Shown: positions 1 to 9,118, counted from the stretch's first letter. The stretch: 64,000 nt of DNA from Bacteroidota bacterium (GCA_005772895.1 SXIH01000068.1:1-64000), one strand, 5' to 3'. A program made the numbers and translations. The notes: a model not told the origin generated them from the sequence alone.

Positions 1-645
1 CACTTAATAGCCCCTTCCATCCTATCAGCTGATTTTGCAAACATTCAACGCGATGTTGAAATGATTAATAAAAGTGAAGCGGACTGGTTTCATGTGGATA
101 TTATGGATGGAATGTTTGTTCCCAATATTTCATTTGGTTTTCCAGTTATCAAAGCGATTAAAAAACATGCAACCAAGCCTTTGGATGTACATTTAATGAT
201 AAATGACCCCGACAGATACTTACAAACATTTAAAGAAGCAGGTGCAGATGTGTTAACAGTTCATTTAGAAGCATGCAATCATTTACATAGAACAGTTCAA
301 GCAATTAAAGGATTAGGAATGAAAGCAGGAGTAGCAATCAACCCACATACATCTTCAAATTTATTGATGGATATTATTGAGAACATTGATTTGGTTTGTG
401 TAATGAGTGTAAATCCTGGATTTGGCGGTCAAAAATTTATAGAAAACACTTACCATAAAATTTATACGCTACATGAAATGATCCGTGCAACAAAATCAAA
501 AGCATTGATTGAAATTGATGGTGGAGTGGATATGAATAATTATAAAAAACTGATTGATGCCGGAGCGAATGTGCTGGTTGCAGGGAATACGGTGTTTTCT
601 TCAGCTAACCCGAGTGGAACAATTGCAGAGTTGAAAAAAGCATAG
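1..645 (+). CDS. rpe: Ribulose-phosphate 3-epimerase, 5' end cut by window edge
   Basis: Interconverts ribulose-5-phosphate and xylulose-5-phosphate in the cytosolic pentose phosphate pathway. The frame is open from base 1 (codon CAC), reading LIAPSILSADFANIQ, so the true start is just upstream and about 214 residues are visible, close to the family's full length. Visible family motifs are SILSADF near the N-terminus, the metal-binding HVDIMDG and DVHLMI stretches, the phosphate-binding VNPGFGGQKF loop and the catalytic IDGGV near the C-terminus. It is followed after 35 bases by the carotenoid genes, but no functional link beyond co-orientation is evident. Confidence 0.96.
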   Translation, partial: HLIAPSILSADFANIQRDVEMINKSEADWFHVDIMDGMFVPNISFGFPVIKAIKKHATKPLDVHLMINDPDRYLQTFKEAGADVLTVHLEACNHLHRTVQAIKGLGMKAGVAINPHTSSNLLMDIIENIDLVCVMSVNPGFGGQKFIENTYHKIYTLHEMIRATKSKALIEIDGGVDMNNYKKLIDAGANVLVAGNTVFSSANPSGTIAELKKA

Positions 646-659
646 ATTTCTCCACTTCT

Positions 660-675
660 CCCGATAGCTATCGGG
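660..675. repeat. 16-bp perfect palindrome CCCGATAGCTATCGGG
   Basis: The two halves are exact reverse complements. It lies between rpe and the first carotenoid gene and ends five bases before that gene's ATG. A one-mismatch copy is at 11666-11681. There is no T-run after it, so it is not a normal intrinsic terminator. It looks like a dispersed intergenic palindrome. Confidence 0.8.
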
Positions 676-680
676 ACGAA

Positions 681-2183
681 ATGACAAACAAGAAACAAGT
701 GAGTGAAAAAAAAGTAATTGTTATTGGAGCCGGATTTGCAGGATTATCAGCCTCAACCACATTGGCTCAAAAAGGCTTTGATGTTACTTTACTAGAAAAA
801 AATAAAGATTTAGGCGGTCGTGCACGCAAACTAGAAATTGAGGGTTTCACTTTCGATATGGGTCCAAGCTGGTACTGGATGCCCGATGTATTCGAAAACT
901 ATTTTTCACAATTCAATACAACTGTTGCTCAACAATACGATTTACTTCGCTTAGATCCTTCTTATGCTGTATTCTTCAGCAAAGATGAAGTGATGCGAAT
1001 TCCTGCAAACTTAAATGAGTTCTACCAGCTTTTTGAAAAATATGAGCCGGGTAGTAGCATTCAACTCAAGAAATTTTTAGGGGATGCAAAATACAAGTAC
1101 GAAGTGAGTATGAGCGATTTCGTTCACAAACCTAGTCTGAGTATTTTTGAATTTGTTGATATCCGCATTTTGAACGCTGCACTCAAAATGGATTTATTTA
1201 AATCCATTAGCAAATACATTCACAAGCATTTTAAGAATCAGAAATTAATTCAACTTCTTGAATTTCCTGTTTTATTTTTGGGTGCTAAACCAAATGAAAC
1301 ACCGGCATTGTACAGTATGATGAATTATGCCGACATTGTTTTAGGGACTTGGTATCCGATGGGTGGAATGTATAAAATTGTGGAAGCAATGGTGAATGTT
1401 GCCAAACAACAAGGTGTAAAAATAAAATCGGGAGAAGTTGTTTCGAAAATAAATGTAGAAAATGGAATTGCTAAAAGTGTTGTCTCAAATGGTGTTACAC
1501 ATGAAGCAGATGTAATTATTGCGTCAGCAGATTATCACCACGTTGAACAAAATCTATTAGAAGAAAAATATCGTAATTATTCGGAGAGTTATTGGAAGTT
1601 GAGGAAAATGGCACCATCCTGCTTGATGTACTATTTGGGAATAGATAAAAAGATAGAAGGATTGGAGCATCACAACCTCTTTTTTGATACACCATTTGAT
1701 TTGCATGCAGAAGAAATCTACGATAGGCCACAATGGCCAACAAAGCCACTCTTCTACTCTACCTGCGCTTCCAAGACAGATGCATCAGTAGCGCCTTCAG
1801 GAAAAGAAAATTTAGTACTTTTAATACCAATTGCGGTTGATATTGAAGATACCGAAGAAATTAGAGAGAAGTATTTTAATATTATGATGGAGCGTTTAGA
1901 GCATTTAACCGGTCAATCCATTAAACAACACGTGATTGTAAAAAAGAGTTATGCCATCAACGATTTTAAAAAGGATTACAACTCTTTTGGTGGGAATGCG
2001 TATGGCTTGGCCAATATTTTAAAGCAAACAGCGATACTAAAACCATCACTTAAAAATAAAAAGGTACACAATTTGTATTATGCGGGACAATTAACTGTTC
2101 CAGGGCCAGGAGTTCCACCGAGTATTATTTCGGGACAAGTAGCAGCTAGGGAAATAGTTAAAAAGTTCAAAGTTCAAAGTTGA
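681..2183 (+). CDS. crtI: Phytoene desaturase (CrtI family)
   Basis: FAD-dependent enzyme expected to desaturate phytoene to lycopene at the membrane. It has 500 residues, normal for CrtI. The Rossmann motif GAGFAGLSA lies at about residues 16-24 followed by the E-K-N ... GGRAR segment. The C-terminus has the family's AGQLTVPGPGVPPS-type FAD motif. It heads a run with phytoene synthase 71 bases downstream, which supports CrtI over a generic amine oxidase. ATG 681 is the only good start before the Rossmann fold. The last codons and the stop (TGA 2181-2183) fall inside a short word repeat, so the C-terminal KVQS is repeat-encoded. Exact desaturation number cannot be read from sequence. Confidence 0.9.
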   Translation: MTNKKQVSEKKVIVIGAGFAGLSASTTLAQKGFDVTLLEKNKDLGGRARKLEIEGFTFDMGPSWYWMPDVFENYFSQFNTTVAQQYDLLRLDPSYAVFFSKDEVMRIPANLNEFYQLFEKYEPGSSIQLKKFLGDAKYKYEVSMSDFVHKPSLSIFEFVDIRILNAALKMDLFKSISKYIHKHFKNQKLIQLLEFPVLFLGAKPNETPALYSMMNYADIVLGTWYPMGGMYKIVEAMVNVAKQQGVKIKSGEVVSKINVENGIAKSVVSNGVTHEADVIIASADYHHVEQNLLEEKYRNYSESYWKLRKMAPSCLMYYLGIDKKIEGLEHHNLFFDTPFDLHAEEIYDRPQWPTKPLFYSTCASKTDASVAPSGKENLVLLIPIAVDIEDTEEIREKYFNIMMERLEHLTGQSIKQHVIVKKSYAINDFKKDYNSFGGNAYGLANILKQTAILKPSLKNKKVHNLYYAGQLTVPGPGVPPSIISGQVAAREIVKKFKVQS

Positions 2184-2246
2184 AAAGTTTTATACTTACC
2201 AACTATTGATTTTAACTTTGGACTTTCAAACTTTAAACTTTGAACT
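2163..2246. repeat. Word-repeat hairpin spanning the crtI stop codon
   Basis: The left arm (about 2163-2188) is made of AGTTCAAAGTTCAAAGTT-type words. The right arm (about 2213-2246) is its near-perfect reverse complement, giving a long imperfect hairpin with a loop of about 25 bases. The left arm contains the crtI stop codon. No poly-T follows, so it is unlikely to be a simple terminator, and crtB starts 9 bases after it. Confidence 0.75.
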
Positions 2247-2254
2247 GATTTTTA

Positions 2255-3094
2255 ATGAAAGATATTTACAACGAAGTCTCATACAAATGCAGCAAGCTGG
2301 TTACAAACAGCTACAGCACTTCCTTTTCCTTGGGGGTAAGTTTGTTGCATAGAGATTTTGTTATGCCTATTCATGCGATTTATGGTTTTGTACGTTTTGC
2401 TGATGAAATTGTAGACACCTTTCACACAAGCAATAAAAGAGAATTATTGGATCGTTTTGTGAAAGACACTCATGATGCGATTAACGATAAGATTAGCTTA
2501 AATCCTATTTTACATAGTTTTCAGGACACTGTAAACAAATACAACATTGATATTGAATTAATCAATACTTTTTTACGTAGCATGGAAATGGATTTGGATA
2601 AAAACAAATACAACCAAGCAGGCTATGAAGAATATATTTTAGGTTCAGCAGAAGTAGTTGGATTGATGTGCTTAAAAATATTTGTGGAAGGCGATGAACA
2701 GGAATACCAACGCTTGAAGCATGATGCGATGAAACTAGGTTCAGCTTTTCAAAAAATAAATTTTCTGCGTGATTTAAAAGCTGATGTGCACACATTAGGC
2801 AGAGCATATTTTCCAGGGTTTGATCCAAACAATTTTAATTCCATCACAAAAAAAGAAATTGAAGCTGATATTCAAAAAGATTTTGATGCAGGATTAAGAG
2901 GAATCAAACAATTGCCCCGCAAAGCGCGATTAGGAGTTTATCTGGCTTATATCTATTACATTTCATTGTTCAAAAAAATACAAAACACCGCCCCGGAAAA
3001 AGTTATGCATACCCGGATTCGAATTTCTGATTCTAAAAAGTATATGCTTTTTATGGGTTCATATTTTAAGCACCAATTCAACATTATTAAATAA
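2255..3094 (+). CDS. crtB: Phytoene synthase (squalene/phytoene synthase family)
   Basis: Condenses two geranylgeranyl diphosphates to phytoene, the first committed carotenoid step. It has 279 residues, typical for bacterial CrtB. Both Asp-rich Mg-diphosphate sites are present: DEIVD at residues 50-54 and NFLRDLKAD at 169-177, with the family's LGRAYFP just after the second. The conserved early Ser-Ser-Phe region (YSTSFSLG) is also present. The stop overlaps the next ATG by one base (TAATG), indicating translational coupling to the downstream carotenoid genes. Confidence 0.95.
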   Translation: MKDIYNEVSYKCSKLVTNSYSTSFSLGVSLLHRDFVMPIHAIYGFVRFADEIVDTFHTSNKRELLDRFVKDTHDAINDKISLNPILHSFQDTVNKYNIDIELINTFLRSMEMDLDKNKYNQAGYEEYILGSAEVVGLMCLKIFVEGDEQEYQRLKHDAMKLGSAFQKINFLRDLKADVHTLGRAYFPGFDPNNFNSITKKEIEADIQKDFDAGLRGIKQLPRKARLGVYLAYIYYISLFKKIQNTAPEKVMHTRIRISDSKKYMLFMGSYFKHQFNIIK

Positions 3095-3591
3095 TGAAGA
3101 AGCTGATTCTTTTTTTATTTCTGATAGTAAAAGTAAATTTATTCGCACAAACTATTACTGCTGATGCACTCAGAAGAGCTTATCAGCAAGTAAATACCGA
3201 TAGCGCCACATGTTCCAAATTATATAAAAAAATAAACACTTCAACAGATTCTGACAATATCATTGTTGCTTATCGAGGAGCAGTTACTGCATCCATGGCA
3301 AACTTTTCTACCGATAAAAAAGAAAAACTGAATCTGTTTAACACCGGAAAAAAATTATTGGAACAATCCATTGCAAAAGATAGCAGTAATATTGAAACAC
3401 GTTTCCTGAGATTTACCATCCAAAGCAGTTGTCCGAAAGCATTAAATTACAACAAGAATATAAAAACAGATAAAGCATTCATACTTAAAAACTATTCAGC
3501 GATTACTAATATTGCAGTTAAACGGATGATTACATCCTTTGCTCAGCAATCCACAGCATTTTCAGAAACCGAAAAACAAAAACTTAAGTAA
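3094..3591 (+). CDS. Exported protein of unknown function in the carotenoid operon
   Basis: 165 residues with an N-terminal signal peptide (MKKLILFLFLIVKVNLFAQ, cleavage likely after FAQ). The mature part is small, mainly helical, Lys/Asn/Ser-rich, with two Cys. I recognise no named domain. It starts one base inside the crtB stop and is directly followed by the cruF-type gene with no spacer, so it is co-translated with carotenoid enzymes. It may be a periplasmic accessory factor for pigment biosynthesis, but this is only context. Confidence 0.75.
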   Translation: MKKLILFLFLIVKVNLFAQTITADALRRAYQQVNTDSATCSKLYKKINTSTDSDNIIVAYRGAVTASMANFSTDKKEKLNLFNTGKKLLEQSIAKDSSNIETRFLRFTIQSSCPKALNYNKNIKTDKAFILKNYSAITNIAVKRMITSFAQQSTAFSETEKQKLK

Positions 3592-4230
3592 ATGCCGAAC
3601 GGACAAAAAGATAAACGCCTTTTTGTGTCTACAATTATTCTTGTAGTGATTCATGTTGCCGGAATCATTGGTTTACAAACCGAATACAAGGATTTATTTT
3701 TGATGTGTACGCCCTTCAACTTATTGTTAAGTATTGGTTTGTTGTTTTGGAATCACAACGATTTCTCAAAATCTTTTTTCATTTTTTCTGTGCTTATATT
3801 TTCAACAGGCTATTTAGTAGAAGTAGCTGGTGTAAAAACAGGAATGATTTTCGGACATTATTCTTACGGCAAAACATTGGGATTCAAATTACTTGATGTT
3901 CCCGTAATTATTGGAATCAACTGGTTAATGTTAATTTATATCATTGGTGTCGTCTTCAACAAACTTAATATAAATGGGCTTTTCAGAAGTATTTTTGGAG
4001 CAGCAGCATTAACCACACTTGATTTTTTCATTGAAGTTGTAGCAATTAAATATGATTTTTGGAAATGGTCAAATTACACTCCACCATTTCAAAATTTTGT
4101 TGCTTGGTTTATCGTATCCTTCATTCTTTTACTTTTATTTAATTCAATGAATTTTAAAAAGGATAATAAATTGGCTCAAGGATTATTCATCATACAATTG
4201 GTGTTTTTCATAACCTTATCTGTTTTATAA
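3592..4230 (+). CDS. cruF: Carotenoid biosynthesis protein, CruF-type 1',2'-hydratase
   Basis: Integral membrane protein of 212 residues with about seven hydrophobic segments. It resembles the carotenoid biosynthesis family that includes CruF and bisanhydrobacterioruberin hydratase. Recognisable features are the polar EVAGVKTGMIFGHYSYG loop around residues 77-93, the GINWLMLIY segment and the TLDFFIEVVAIKYDFWKW segment, whose acidic residues are family-typical. Such enzymes add water across the C-1',2' double bond of an acyclic psi end. ATG 3592 abuts the preceding stop. Together with the CrtD-type gene at 5973-7442 it predicts a 1'-hydroxylated carotenoid. The family assignment is fairly secure; the exact substrate is inferred. 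Confidence 0.82.
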   Translation: MPNGQKDKRLFVSTIILVVIHVAGIIGLQTEYKDLFLMCTPFNLLLSIGLLFWNHNDFSKSFFIFSVLIFSTGYLVEVAGVKTGMIFGHYSYGKTLGFKLLDVPVIIGINWLMLIYIIGVVFNKLNINGLFRSIFGAAALTTLDFFIEVVAIKYDFWKWSNYTPPFQNFVAWFIVSFILLLLFNSMNFKKDNKLAQGLFIIQLVFFITLSVL

Positions 4231-4905
4231 ATGCATTTTTATTACTTACTAATATTAGCTTTTACACTCTCCTACCCACTTTTCAAGAGTTTTGAAAGCA
4301 AAATTCAGTTTAGCAAAAAATGGAGTTCTTTATTTCCAGCCATCATCATCACCGCAATCGTATTTATTCTTTGGGATATCTGGTTCACAAAAATTGGAAT
4401 CTGGAGTTTCAACACTGATTATGTAATGGGATTTTTCATAAAAGGCTTACCTATTGAAGAATGGCTATTCTTCATCATTACTCCTTTCTCTTGTGTATTT
4501 ATTTATGAAGTGCTTAATTACTTCATCAAGAAAGACATTTTCAAAAAATTCAGTCTTATTATCTCAGTCACTTTAATTCTTTATTTGCTTGCAACTGCTA
4601 GTTTGAATCTGGAAAGACTATACACATGCATTACTTATTACGGATTAGCATTTACAATAATGTTACATCAATTTGCTTTTAAGTCTTCGTTTTTACCTCG
4701 TTATTATTTAACCTGGCTAGTATGCATGATTCCGTTTTTACTCGTGAACGGTTTACTCACTTCTATCCCTATTATTACTTATAACAATCTGCACATCTTA
4801 AATATTCGTATATACACCATACCAATTGAAGACATGTTCTATGGCATGCTCAACATTCTTTTGGTAATAAGTATTTACGAATTTTTAAAACAACGAAAAA
4901 AATGA
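4231..4905 (+). CDS. crtYcd: Lycopene cyclase, CrtYcd fusion type
   Basis: Membrane protein of 224 residues formed of two homologous halves, each with about three transmembrane segments. The repeated PIEE/PIED motif is visible twice: LPIEEWLFF near residues 75-83 and IPIEDMFYG near 200-208. This two-motif arrangement is the hallmark of heterodimeric CrtYc/CrtYd cyclases and of their natural fusion in Bacteroidota. It should cyclise one or both psi ends of lycopene. It abuts cruF (stop TAA then ATG) and overlaps the next gene by four bases (ATGA). Confidence 0.9.
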   Translation: MHFYYLLILAFTLSYPLFKSFESKIQFSKKWSSLFPAIIITAIVFILWDIWFTKIGIWSFNTDYVMGFFIKGLPIEEWLFFIITPFSCVFIYEVLNYFIKKDIFKKFSLIISVTLILYLLATASLNLERLYTCITYYGLAFTIMLHQFAFKSSFLPRYYLTWLVCMIPFLLVNGLLTSIPIITYNNLHILNIRIYTIPIEDMFYGMLNILLVISIYEFLKQRKK

Positions 4906-5498
4906 AGCGAATAGTTATTCTCCTTTTTCTGATTGTCATCGGCAACAGCTTATTTTCTCAAGCACCAACATCTACAGAACTTTTCGAATACAATAGATCA
5001 AGAAACAAAAAAACAACAAGAGGTTTACAATTTTTGGGAGGTTTTGCAATCGCAAATATGACCGCTAGCGGTTATATGTATTACAACACAAAAGGAGTAG
5101 ACAAATCCTTTCATGAAATGAATGTAATGTGGAACAGCGTGAATACTGTAATTGCCATTGCTAGTTTATTACCTAAAGACAAAAACGATATGAGTCTGGC
5201 AAAAACATTAAGTTGGCAAAGCAATACAGAATCAACTTACATTGCTGCTGCTGCATTGGATTTATTGTATTCTACAGCTGGATTATATCTTACAGAAAAA
5301 GCAAAAACAGATTTTACAAATCACGATAAATACAAAGGTTGGGGCAATTCTTTAATTTATAATGGAGGATTTTTGTTCTTATTTGATACTGGCATGTATA
5401 TTGCTCATAAACGCAATGGAAAAAAGCTAAACAAAATGATGGATAAAATAAATCTATCTACAGGTGGAGCTGGTGTTAAAATCACATTGCATATTTAA
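4902..5498 (+). CDS. Exported/membrane protein, DUF6992-like
   Basis: 198 residues with a signal peptide (MKRIVILLFLIVIGNSLFSQ) and three or four moderately hydrophobic helices (GGFAIANMTASGYMYY, NTVIAIASLL, ALDLLYSTAGLYL, NGGFLFLFDTGMY). It resembles the small Bacteroidota family listed as DUF6992, recalled from memory and not searched. It overlaps the lycopene cyclase by four bases, so it is translationally coupled to carotenoid synthesis. Function is unknown; membrane anchoring of the pigment enzymes is one possibility. Confidence 0.7.
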   Translation: MKRIVILLFLIVIGNSLFSQAPTSTELFEYNRSRNKKTTRGLQFLGGFAIANMTASGYMYYNTKGVDKSFHEMNVMWNSVNTVIAIASLLPKDKNDMSLAKTLSWQSNTESTYIAAAALDLLYSTAGLYLTEKAKTDFTNHDKYKGWGNSLIYNGGFLFLFDTGMYIAHKRNGKKLNKMMDKINLSTGGAGVKITLHI

Positions 5499-5539
5499 TT
5501 TTATTTAATATCTTTATTGTAACAAAAATTCAAACTATT

Positions 5540-5980
5540 ATGAAGAAAATTATCGGATTACTAAGTATAGCATTAATGCTTTCTACAACTACAGCATTTG
5601 CACAAGCAGCAGCTAGTACAGGAGCAGCAAAACCTAAACAAGCAGCTGCACCAAAATTAACAGAAAAAGATATTTTGATGTGTGATAAAAACTGGCAAGT
5701 AATTGCTGTTGAAGAATGGGGAGTTGTTACAAAACCACCTGCTGACATCAACAAAACTGATATGTTAAAACTATCACAAGATGGAAAATATGAGTTGGTT
5801 ATGTTCGGAGTAAAACATTCAGGTACATGGTCTAAATCTGGACAAAATATTCATTTCACTGACGAAGCTAGCAAGAAAAAATTTTACTACAAAGTTTTAG
5901 TTGCTGAAGCAGGAAAATTGAAAGTAGATCATTACAGTGATGAGCAAGGTCATTCGATTTTTGAGTATGAGCCTAAATAA
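5540..5980 (+). CDS. Exported lipocalin-like protein
   Basis: 146 residues. A signal peptide (MKKIIGLLSIALMLSTTTAFAQ) is followed by a low-complexity Ala/Lys stretch and then a compact domain. That domain's pattern (KNWQVIAVEEWGVV ... DGKYELVMFGVKHSGTWSKSG ... KVLVAEAGKLKV) fits the small beta-barrel 'lipocalin-like' family of Bacteroidota. It starts 41 bases after the preceding stop and its 3' end overlaps the convergent crtD-type gene by eight bases. Ligand unknown; hydrophobic pigment precursors would suit the fold but are not shown. Confidence 0.75.
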   Translation: MKKIIGLLSIALMLSTTTAFAQAAASTGAAKPKQAAAPKLTEKDILMCDKNWQVIAVEEWGVVTKPPADINKTDMLKLSQDGKYELVMFGVKHSGTWSKSGQNIHFTDEASKKKFYYKVLVAEAGKLKVDHYSDEQGHSIFEYEPK

Positions 5981-7442
5981 GTTCTGTAGTAATCTTCGCG
6001 CTTAACAAGCACAAAGGAATACTTGGTCCGGGATGAACACTCCCACCACAGAAATACAAGCCTTTAATTTCTTTAGAAAAGTTCGCATGTCTCAAAAAGG
6101 CTGCGAACTTATTATTTGAAGCATTCCCATAAATAGCTCCGAAAGCACTGGATGTTCGCGCTTCTACTACTCTTGGATCTAAAATCATTTCGCATTCAAT
6201 CATCGGACGAATATCTGTTTTCAATAAACGATTTACTTTTTTAATCATTGCTTCTCGTGCTTGATTTACCAAGTCATCCCAATTTTGTCCGCTATTGTTT
6301 GGCGCATTTATAAACGCAAACCAATTTTCACAACCCACAGGAGCATCTGTTGGTGTGTGTTTTGACGTGATGTTCACATAAATGGTTGGATCATCGTAAA
6401 CTGTTTTTTTAGAAAAAATTGTATCAAACTCTTCTTCGTAGTTTTTACTAAACAAAATATTGTGTAATCCCAATTGTGAAAAGTTATGTTTGATGCCCCA
6501 ATAAAATATTATTCCGGAGGAGGATTTAGCCTGACTCAATGTTTTTTCTGGCTTTTTTGCATTCGGCAACAATTGCAAATAACTGTTGTACACATCCATA
6601 TTGCTGATCACAACATCAAAATTCAAACTACCATTATCTGTGCGAACACCTTTTACTTTTTTACTTTCAGTTAAAATTTCTCGAACAGGAGTTGAAAAGT
6701 TAAACGTTACTCCAATTTCTTTCGCCAATTTTACAAGCGATTCGGTAATACTGAACATTCCACCAATAGGATAAAATGCGCCTTTCTGAATTTCCACGTG
6801 TGAAATCACATTGAGGGTTGCAGGCGCCAAATAAGGACTAGAACCATTGTAGGTAGAATACCGATTTAATATCTGAACCAATCGTGGATCTTTAAACGCT
6901 TTTTTATTTGCGCCATTCATTGTATCGAAAGCCCCAATCTTTCCGAAGTTCAACAAGCCTTTCACAACTCTCTTAGTCATGAAATTTTTAAACTTATGCA
7001 ACGAATTATGCAAGAAAACTTCGGCTGTCAATTCATACATTTCTTCTGTCTTTTTCAAATACTTTACAATGTCTTCCTTCGAATCTTTCAATTTTTCAGA
7101 CATCTTCTCAGCATACTTTTCTTTCCCATGATAACCATCCACAATTGTTCCATCTTCAAAAAAATAGCGATATACTGGATCCAGAGGGATATAATTAAAA
7201 TGTTCACGGGGTTTTTTGCCCGACAAAACAAACAATTCATCAACATATTCAGGCATCGTGAAAACGGAAGGCCCCATATCAAAACGATAACCTTTATTTG
7301 ATTCGGTAGATAATTTCCCACCAGGAAAAGCATTCGCCTCAAATACAGTAACAGCATATCCTTTGTTGCGCATACGAATGGCAGCAGCAATGCCAGAAAT
7401 TCCAGCTCCGATAATAGCGCACGACTTGGTTGTTTGATTCAT
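5973..7442 (-). CDS. crtD: 1-hydroxycarotenoid 3,4-desaturase, CrtD type
   Basis: Second CrtI-family flavoenzyme of the locus, 489 residues from ATG 7442. The Rossmann motif IIGAGISGIAAA is near the N-terminus, then FEANAFPGGKL and YRFDMGPSVFTMPE; the C-terminus ends FCGGSVHPGPSIPLCLLSA. These features match the Bacteroidota sequences usually called CrtD, which introduce the 3',4' double bond after CruF hydration. I chose ATG 7442 over an upstream in-frame TTG at 7457 because a TACTTTTG promoter-like box (7455-7462, minus strand) overlaps the TTG. CrtD versus a second CrtI is decided mainly by context. Confidence 0.83.
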   Translation of the reverse strand: MNQTTKSCAIIGAGISGIAAAIRMRNKGYAVTVFEANAFPGGKLSTESNKGYRFDMGPSVFTMPEYVDELFVLSGKKPREHFNYIPLDPVYRYFFEDGTIVDGYHGKEKYAEKMSEKLKDSKEDIVKYLKKTEEMYELTAEVFLHNSLHKFKNFMTKRVVKGLLNFGKIGAFDTMNGANKKAFKDPRLVQILNRYSTYNGSSPYLAPATLNVISHVEIQKGAFYPIGGMFSITESLVKLAKEIGVTFNFSTPVREILTESKKVKGVRTDNGSLNFDVVISNMDVYNSYLQLLPNAKKPEKTLSQAKSSSGIIFYWGIKHNFSQLGLHNILFSKNYEEEFDTIFSKKTVYDDPTIYVNITSKHTPTDAPVGCENWFAFINAPNNSGQNWDDLVNQAREAMIKKVNRLLKTDIRPMIECEMILDPRVVEARTSSAFGAIYGNASNNKFAAFLRHANFSKEIKGLYFCGGSVHPGPSIPLCLLSAKITTELI

Positions 7443-7498
7443 TTGATTGAGGTTCAAAAGTAGGAGTTTTTAGCACAGCTAAACATTCTCATTAAAAC

Positions 7499-7529
7499 TT
7501 TGCATATAACTCAGAAAGAACTATTTTTG
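7499..7529 (+). promoter_or_regulatory. Bacteroidota-type promoter for the ammonia-lyase gene
   Basis: TTTG at 7499-7502, then 19 bases, then TATTTTTG at 7522-7529. This matches the phylum's -33 TTG / -7 TAnnTTTG sigma-A consensus. Initiation would fall near 7536, giving a leader of about 35 bases before ATG 7571. Confidence 0.6.
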
Positions 7530-7570
7530 CTCTCCTTTTACAAGGACTAATAATTTGCACGTTATCGAAT

Positions 7571-9118
7571 ATGATTCTAATTGGAAAAAAGCCTCTAACG
7601 GCTGAAGATTTTTACAAAATACTTTATACGGGAGAACAGATAGACCTTGACCCTGCTGCACTAGCGAAGGTGAATGAAAGTCATGAGTTCTTAAAATCAT
7701 TTTCCAAAAACAAGCTTATTTATGGTATCAATACCGGCTTTGGGCCAATGGCACAATACAAAATAAGTGAGCAAAATCAACTCGATTTACAATATAATCT
7801 TATCCGCAGTCACTGTACAGGTGCCGGGAAACGTCTTTCCGACATCAATGTAAAATCAGCAATGATTTGTCGCTTGAGTTCATTAATGCAAGGTTATTCG
7901 GGAATCAATTCAGAAGTCGTTGTTTTATTGAAAAACCTTATCAACAATAATGTTCACCCGCAAATATTTGAGCACGGTGGTGTTGGCGCTAGTGGCGATT
8001 TGGTACAATTGGCACATTTAGCATTGAATTTAATTGGCGAAGGCGAAGTAACTTACAAAGGTGAATTGCGCCCTACTGCTGATGTTTACAAGGAAATTGG
8101 AGTAAAACCAATTACTGTTCATTTGCGTGAAGGGTTGGCTTTAATCAATGGAACGTCTGTTATGACAGGTATTGCAATGGTTAATCTTTTGCATTCAAAA
8201 CAATTATTGAACTGGGGAGTTTCTTCTTCCATGTTAATTATAGAAATGGTAGAATCTTACAGCGACCATTTTTCAAAAGAATTGCACAGCGTAAAACCAC
8301 ATATTGGTCAGCGTGCTATTGCCAACGCTATGAAAAATGCAATGGGCGATAGTTCTTTAATCCGCAAACGCGAAGAGCATTTGTTCGATAATGAAAAACA
8401 TGCTGAAGTAGATGTATTCAAAGATAAAGTTCAGGAATACTACTCTATCCGTTGCGTTCCACAAATATTAGGTCCCGTTTTAGATACGATTACTTTTACT
8501 CAAACTGTTTTAGAGAACGAAGTAAATTCAGTAAACGACAATCCGATTATTGATAAAGCAAACAACAATATTTTCCACGGAGGAAATTTCCACGGTGATT
8601 ATGTTGCTTTGGAAATGGATAAATTAAAAATCGCTGTTACAAAGTTGACAATGCTTGCAGAGCGTCAGTTAAACTTTTTGATGAACGATAAATTGAATGG
8701 AAAACTTCCTCCGTTTGTGAATCTAGGTAAACTAGGATTGAACTTGGGAATGCAAGCAGCACAATTTACAGCAACATCAACAACTGCTGAAAATCAAATG
8801 CTCTCCAACCCAATGTACATTCACAGCATTCCAAACAATAACGACAATCAGGATATTGTGAGTATGGGAACAAACGCTGCAACCATTACTGCTAAGGTTG
8901 TTGAGAATGCTTACCAAGTTTTAGCGATAGAATTATTAAGTGCAGTTCAGGCAGTAGATGCTTTAAAGTTTGATAAAAAACTTTCCACAGAAGGACAAAA
9001 AACATACAAACAAATTCGCAGCATAGTGCCGCGTTTTGAAGATGACACGATTCTTTACAAGAAACTTTTGAAAGTGAAAGAATATTTACAAGCGAACAAT
9101 ACAGAACTTGTTAAGTAG
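7571..9118 (+). CDS. Aromatic amino acid ammonia-lyase (probable tyrosine ammonia-lyase)
   Basis: 515 residues, MIO-dependent lyase. The MIO-forming triad Ala140-Ser141-Gly142 lies in HGGVGASGDLVQLAHLAL. The catalytic Tyr is in YGINTGFGPMAQY (Y51). The downstream QNNDNQD-like region (NNNDNQDIVSMG) and NDNPI are also intact. Overall it reads very like the Flavobacterium johnsoniae tyrosine ammonia-lyase as I remember it. The selectivity pair reads Ser80-His81, which does not by itself separate tyrosine from histidine lyases. No hut genes are nearby and flexirubin genes follow, so production of p-coumarate as aryl-polyene starter is the likely role. The stop lies in a repeated AGTAGACA word. 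Confidence 0.88.
   Translation: MILIGKKPLTAEDFYKILYTGEQIDLDPAALAKVNESHEFLKSFSKNKLIYGINTGFGPMAQYKISEQNQLDLQYNLIRSHCTGAGKRLSDINVKSAMICRLSSLMQGYSGINSEVVVLLKNLINNNVHPQIFEHGGVGASGDLVQLAHLALNLIGEGEVTYKGELRPTADVYKEIGVKPITVHLREGLALINGTSVMTGIAMVNLLHSKQLLNWGVSSSMLIIEMVESYSDHFSKELHSVKPHIGQRAIANAMKNAMGDSSLIRKREEHLFDNEKHAEVDVFKDKVQEYYSIRCVPQILGPVLDTITFTQTVLENEVNSVNDNPIIDKANNNIFHGGNFHGDYVALEMDKLKIAVTKLTMLAERQLNFLMNDKLNGKLPPFVNLGKLGLNLGMQAAQFTATSTTAENQMLSNPMYIHSIPNNNDNQDIVSMGTNAATITAKVVENAYQVLAIELLSAVQAVDALKFDKKLSTEGQKTYKQIRSIVPRFEDDTILYKKLLKVKEYLQANNTELVK

Noticed and set aside
7443-7457. Upstream TTG start for the CrtD-type gene adding five residues
   Set aside because: It overlaps a TACTTTTG promoter-like box and gives no extra conserved sequence; ATG 7442 is preferred.
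7571-9118. Histidine ammonia-lyase for histidine breakdown
   Set aside because: No hutU, hutI or related genes; the gene starts a flexirubin cluster and reads like the known flavobacterial tyrosine lyase. The Ser-His selectivity pair keeps some doubt.
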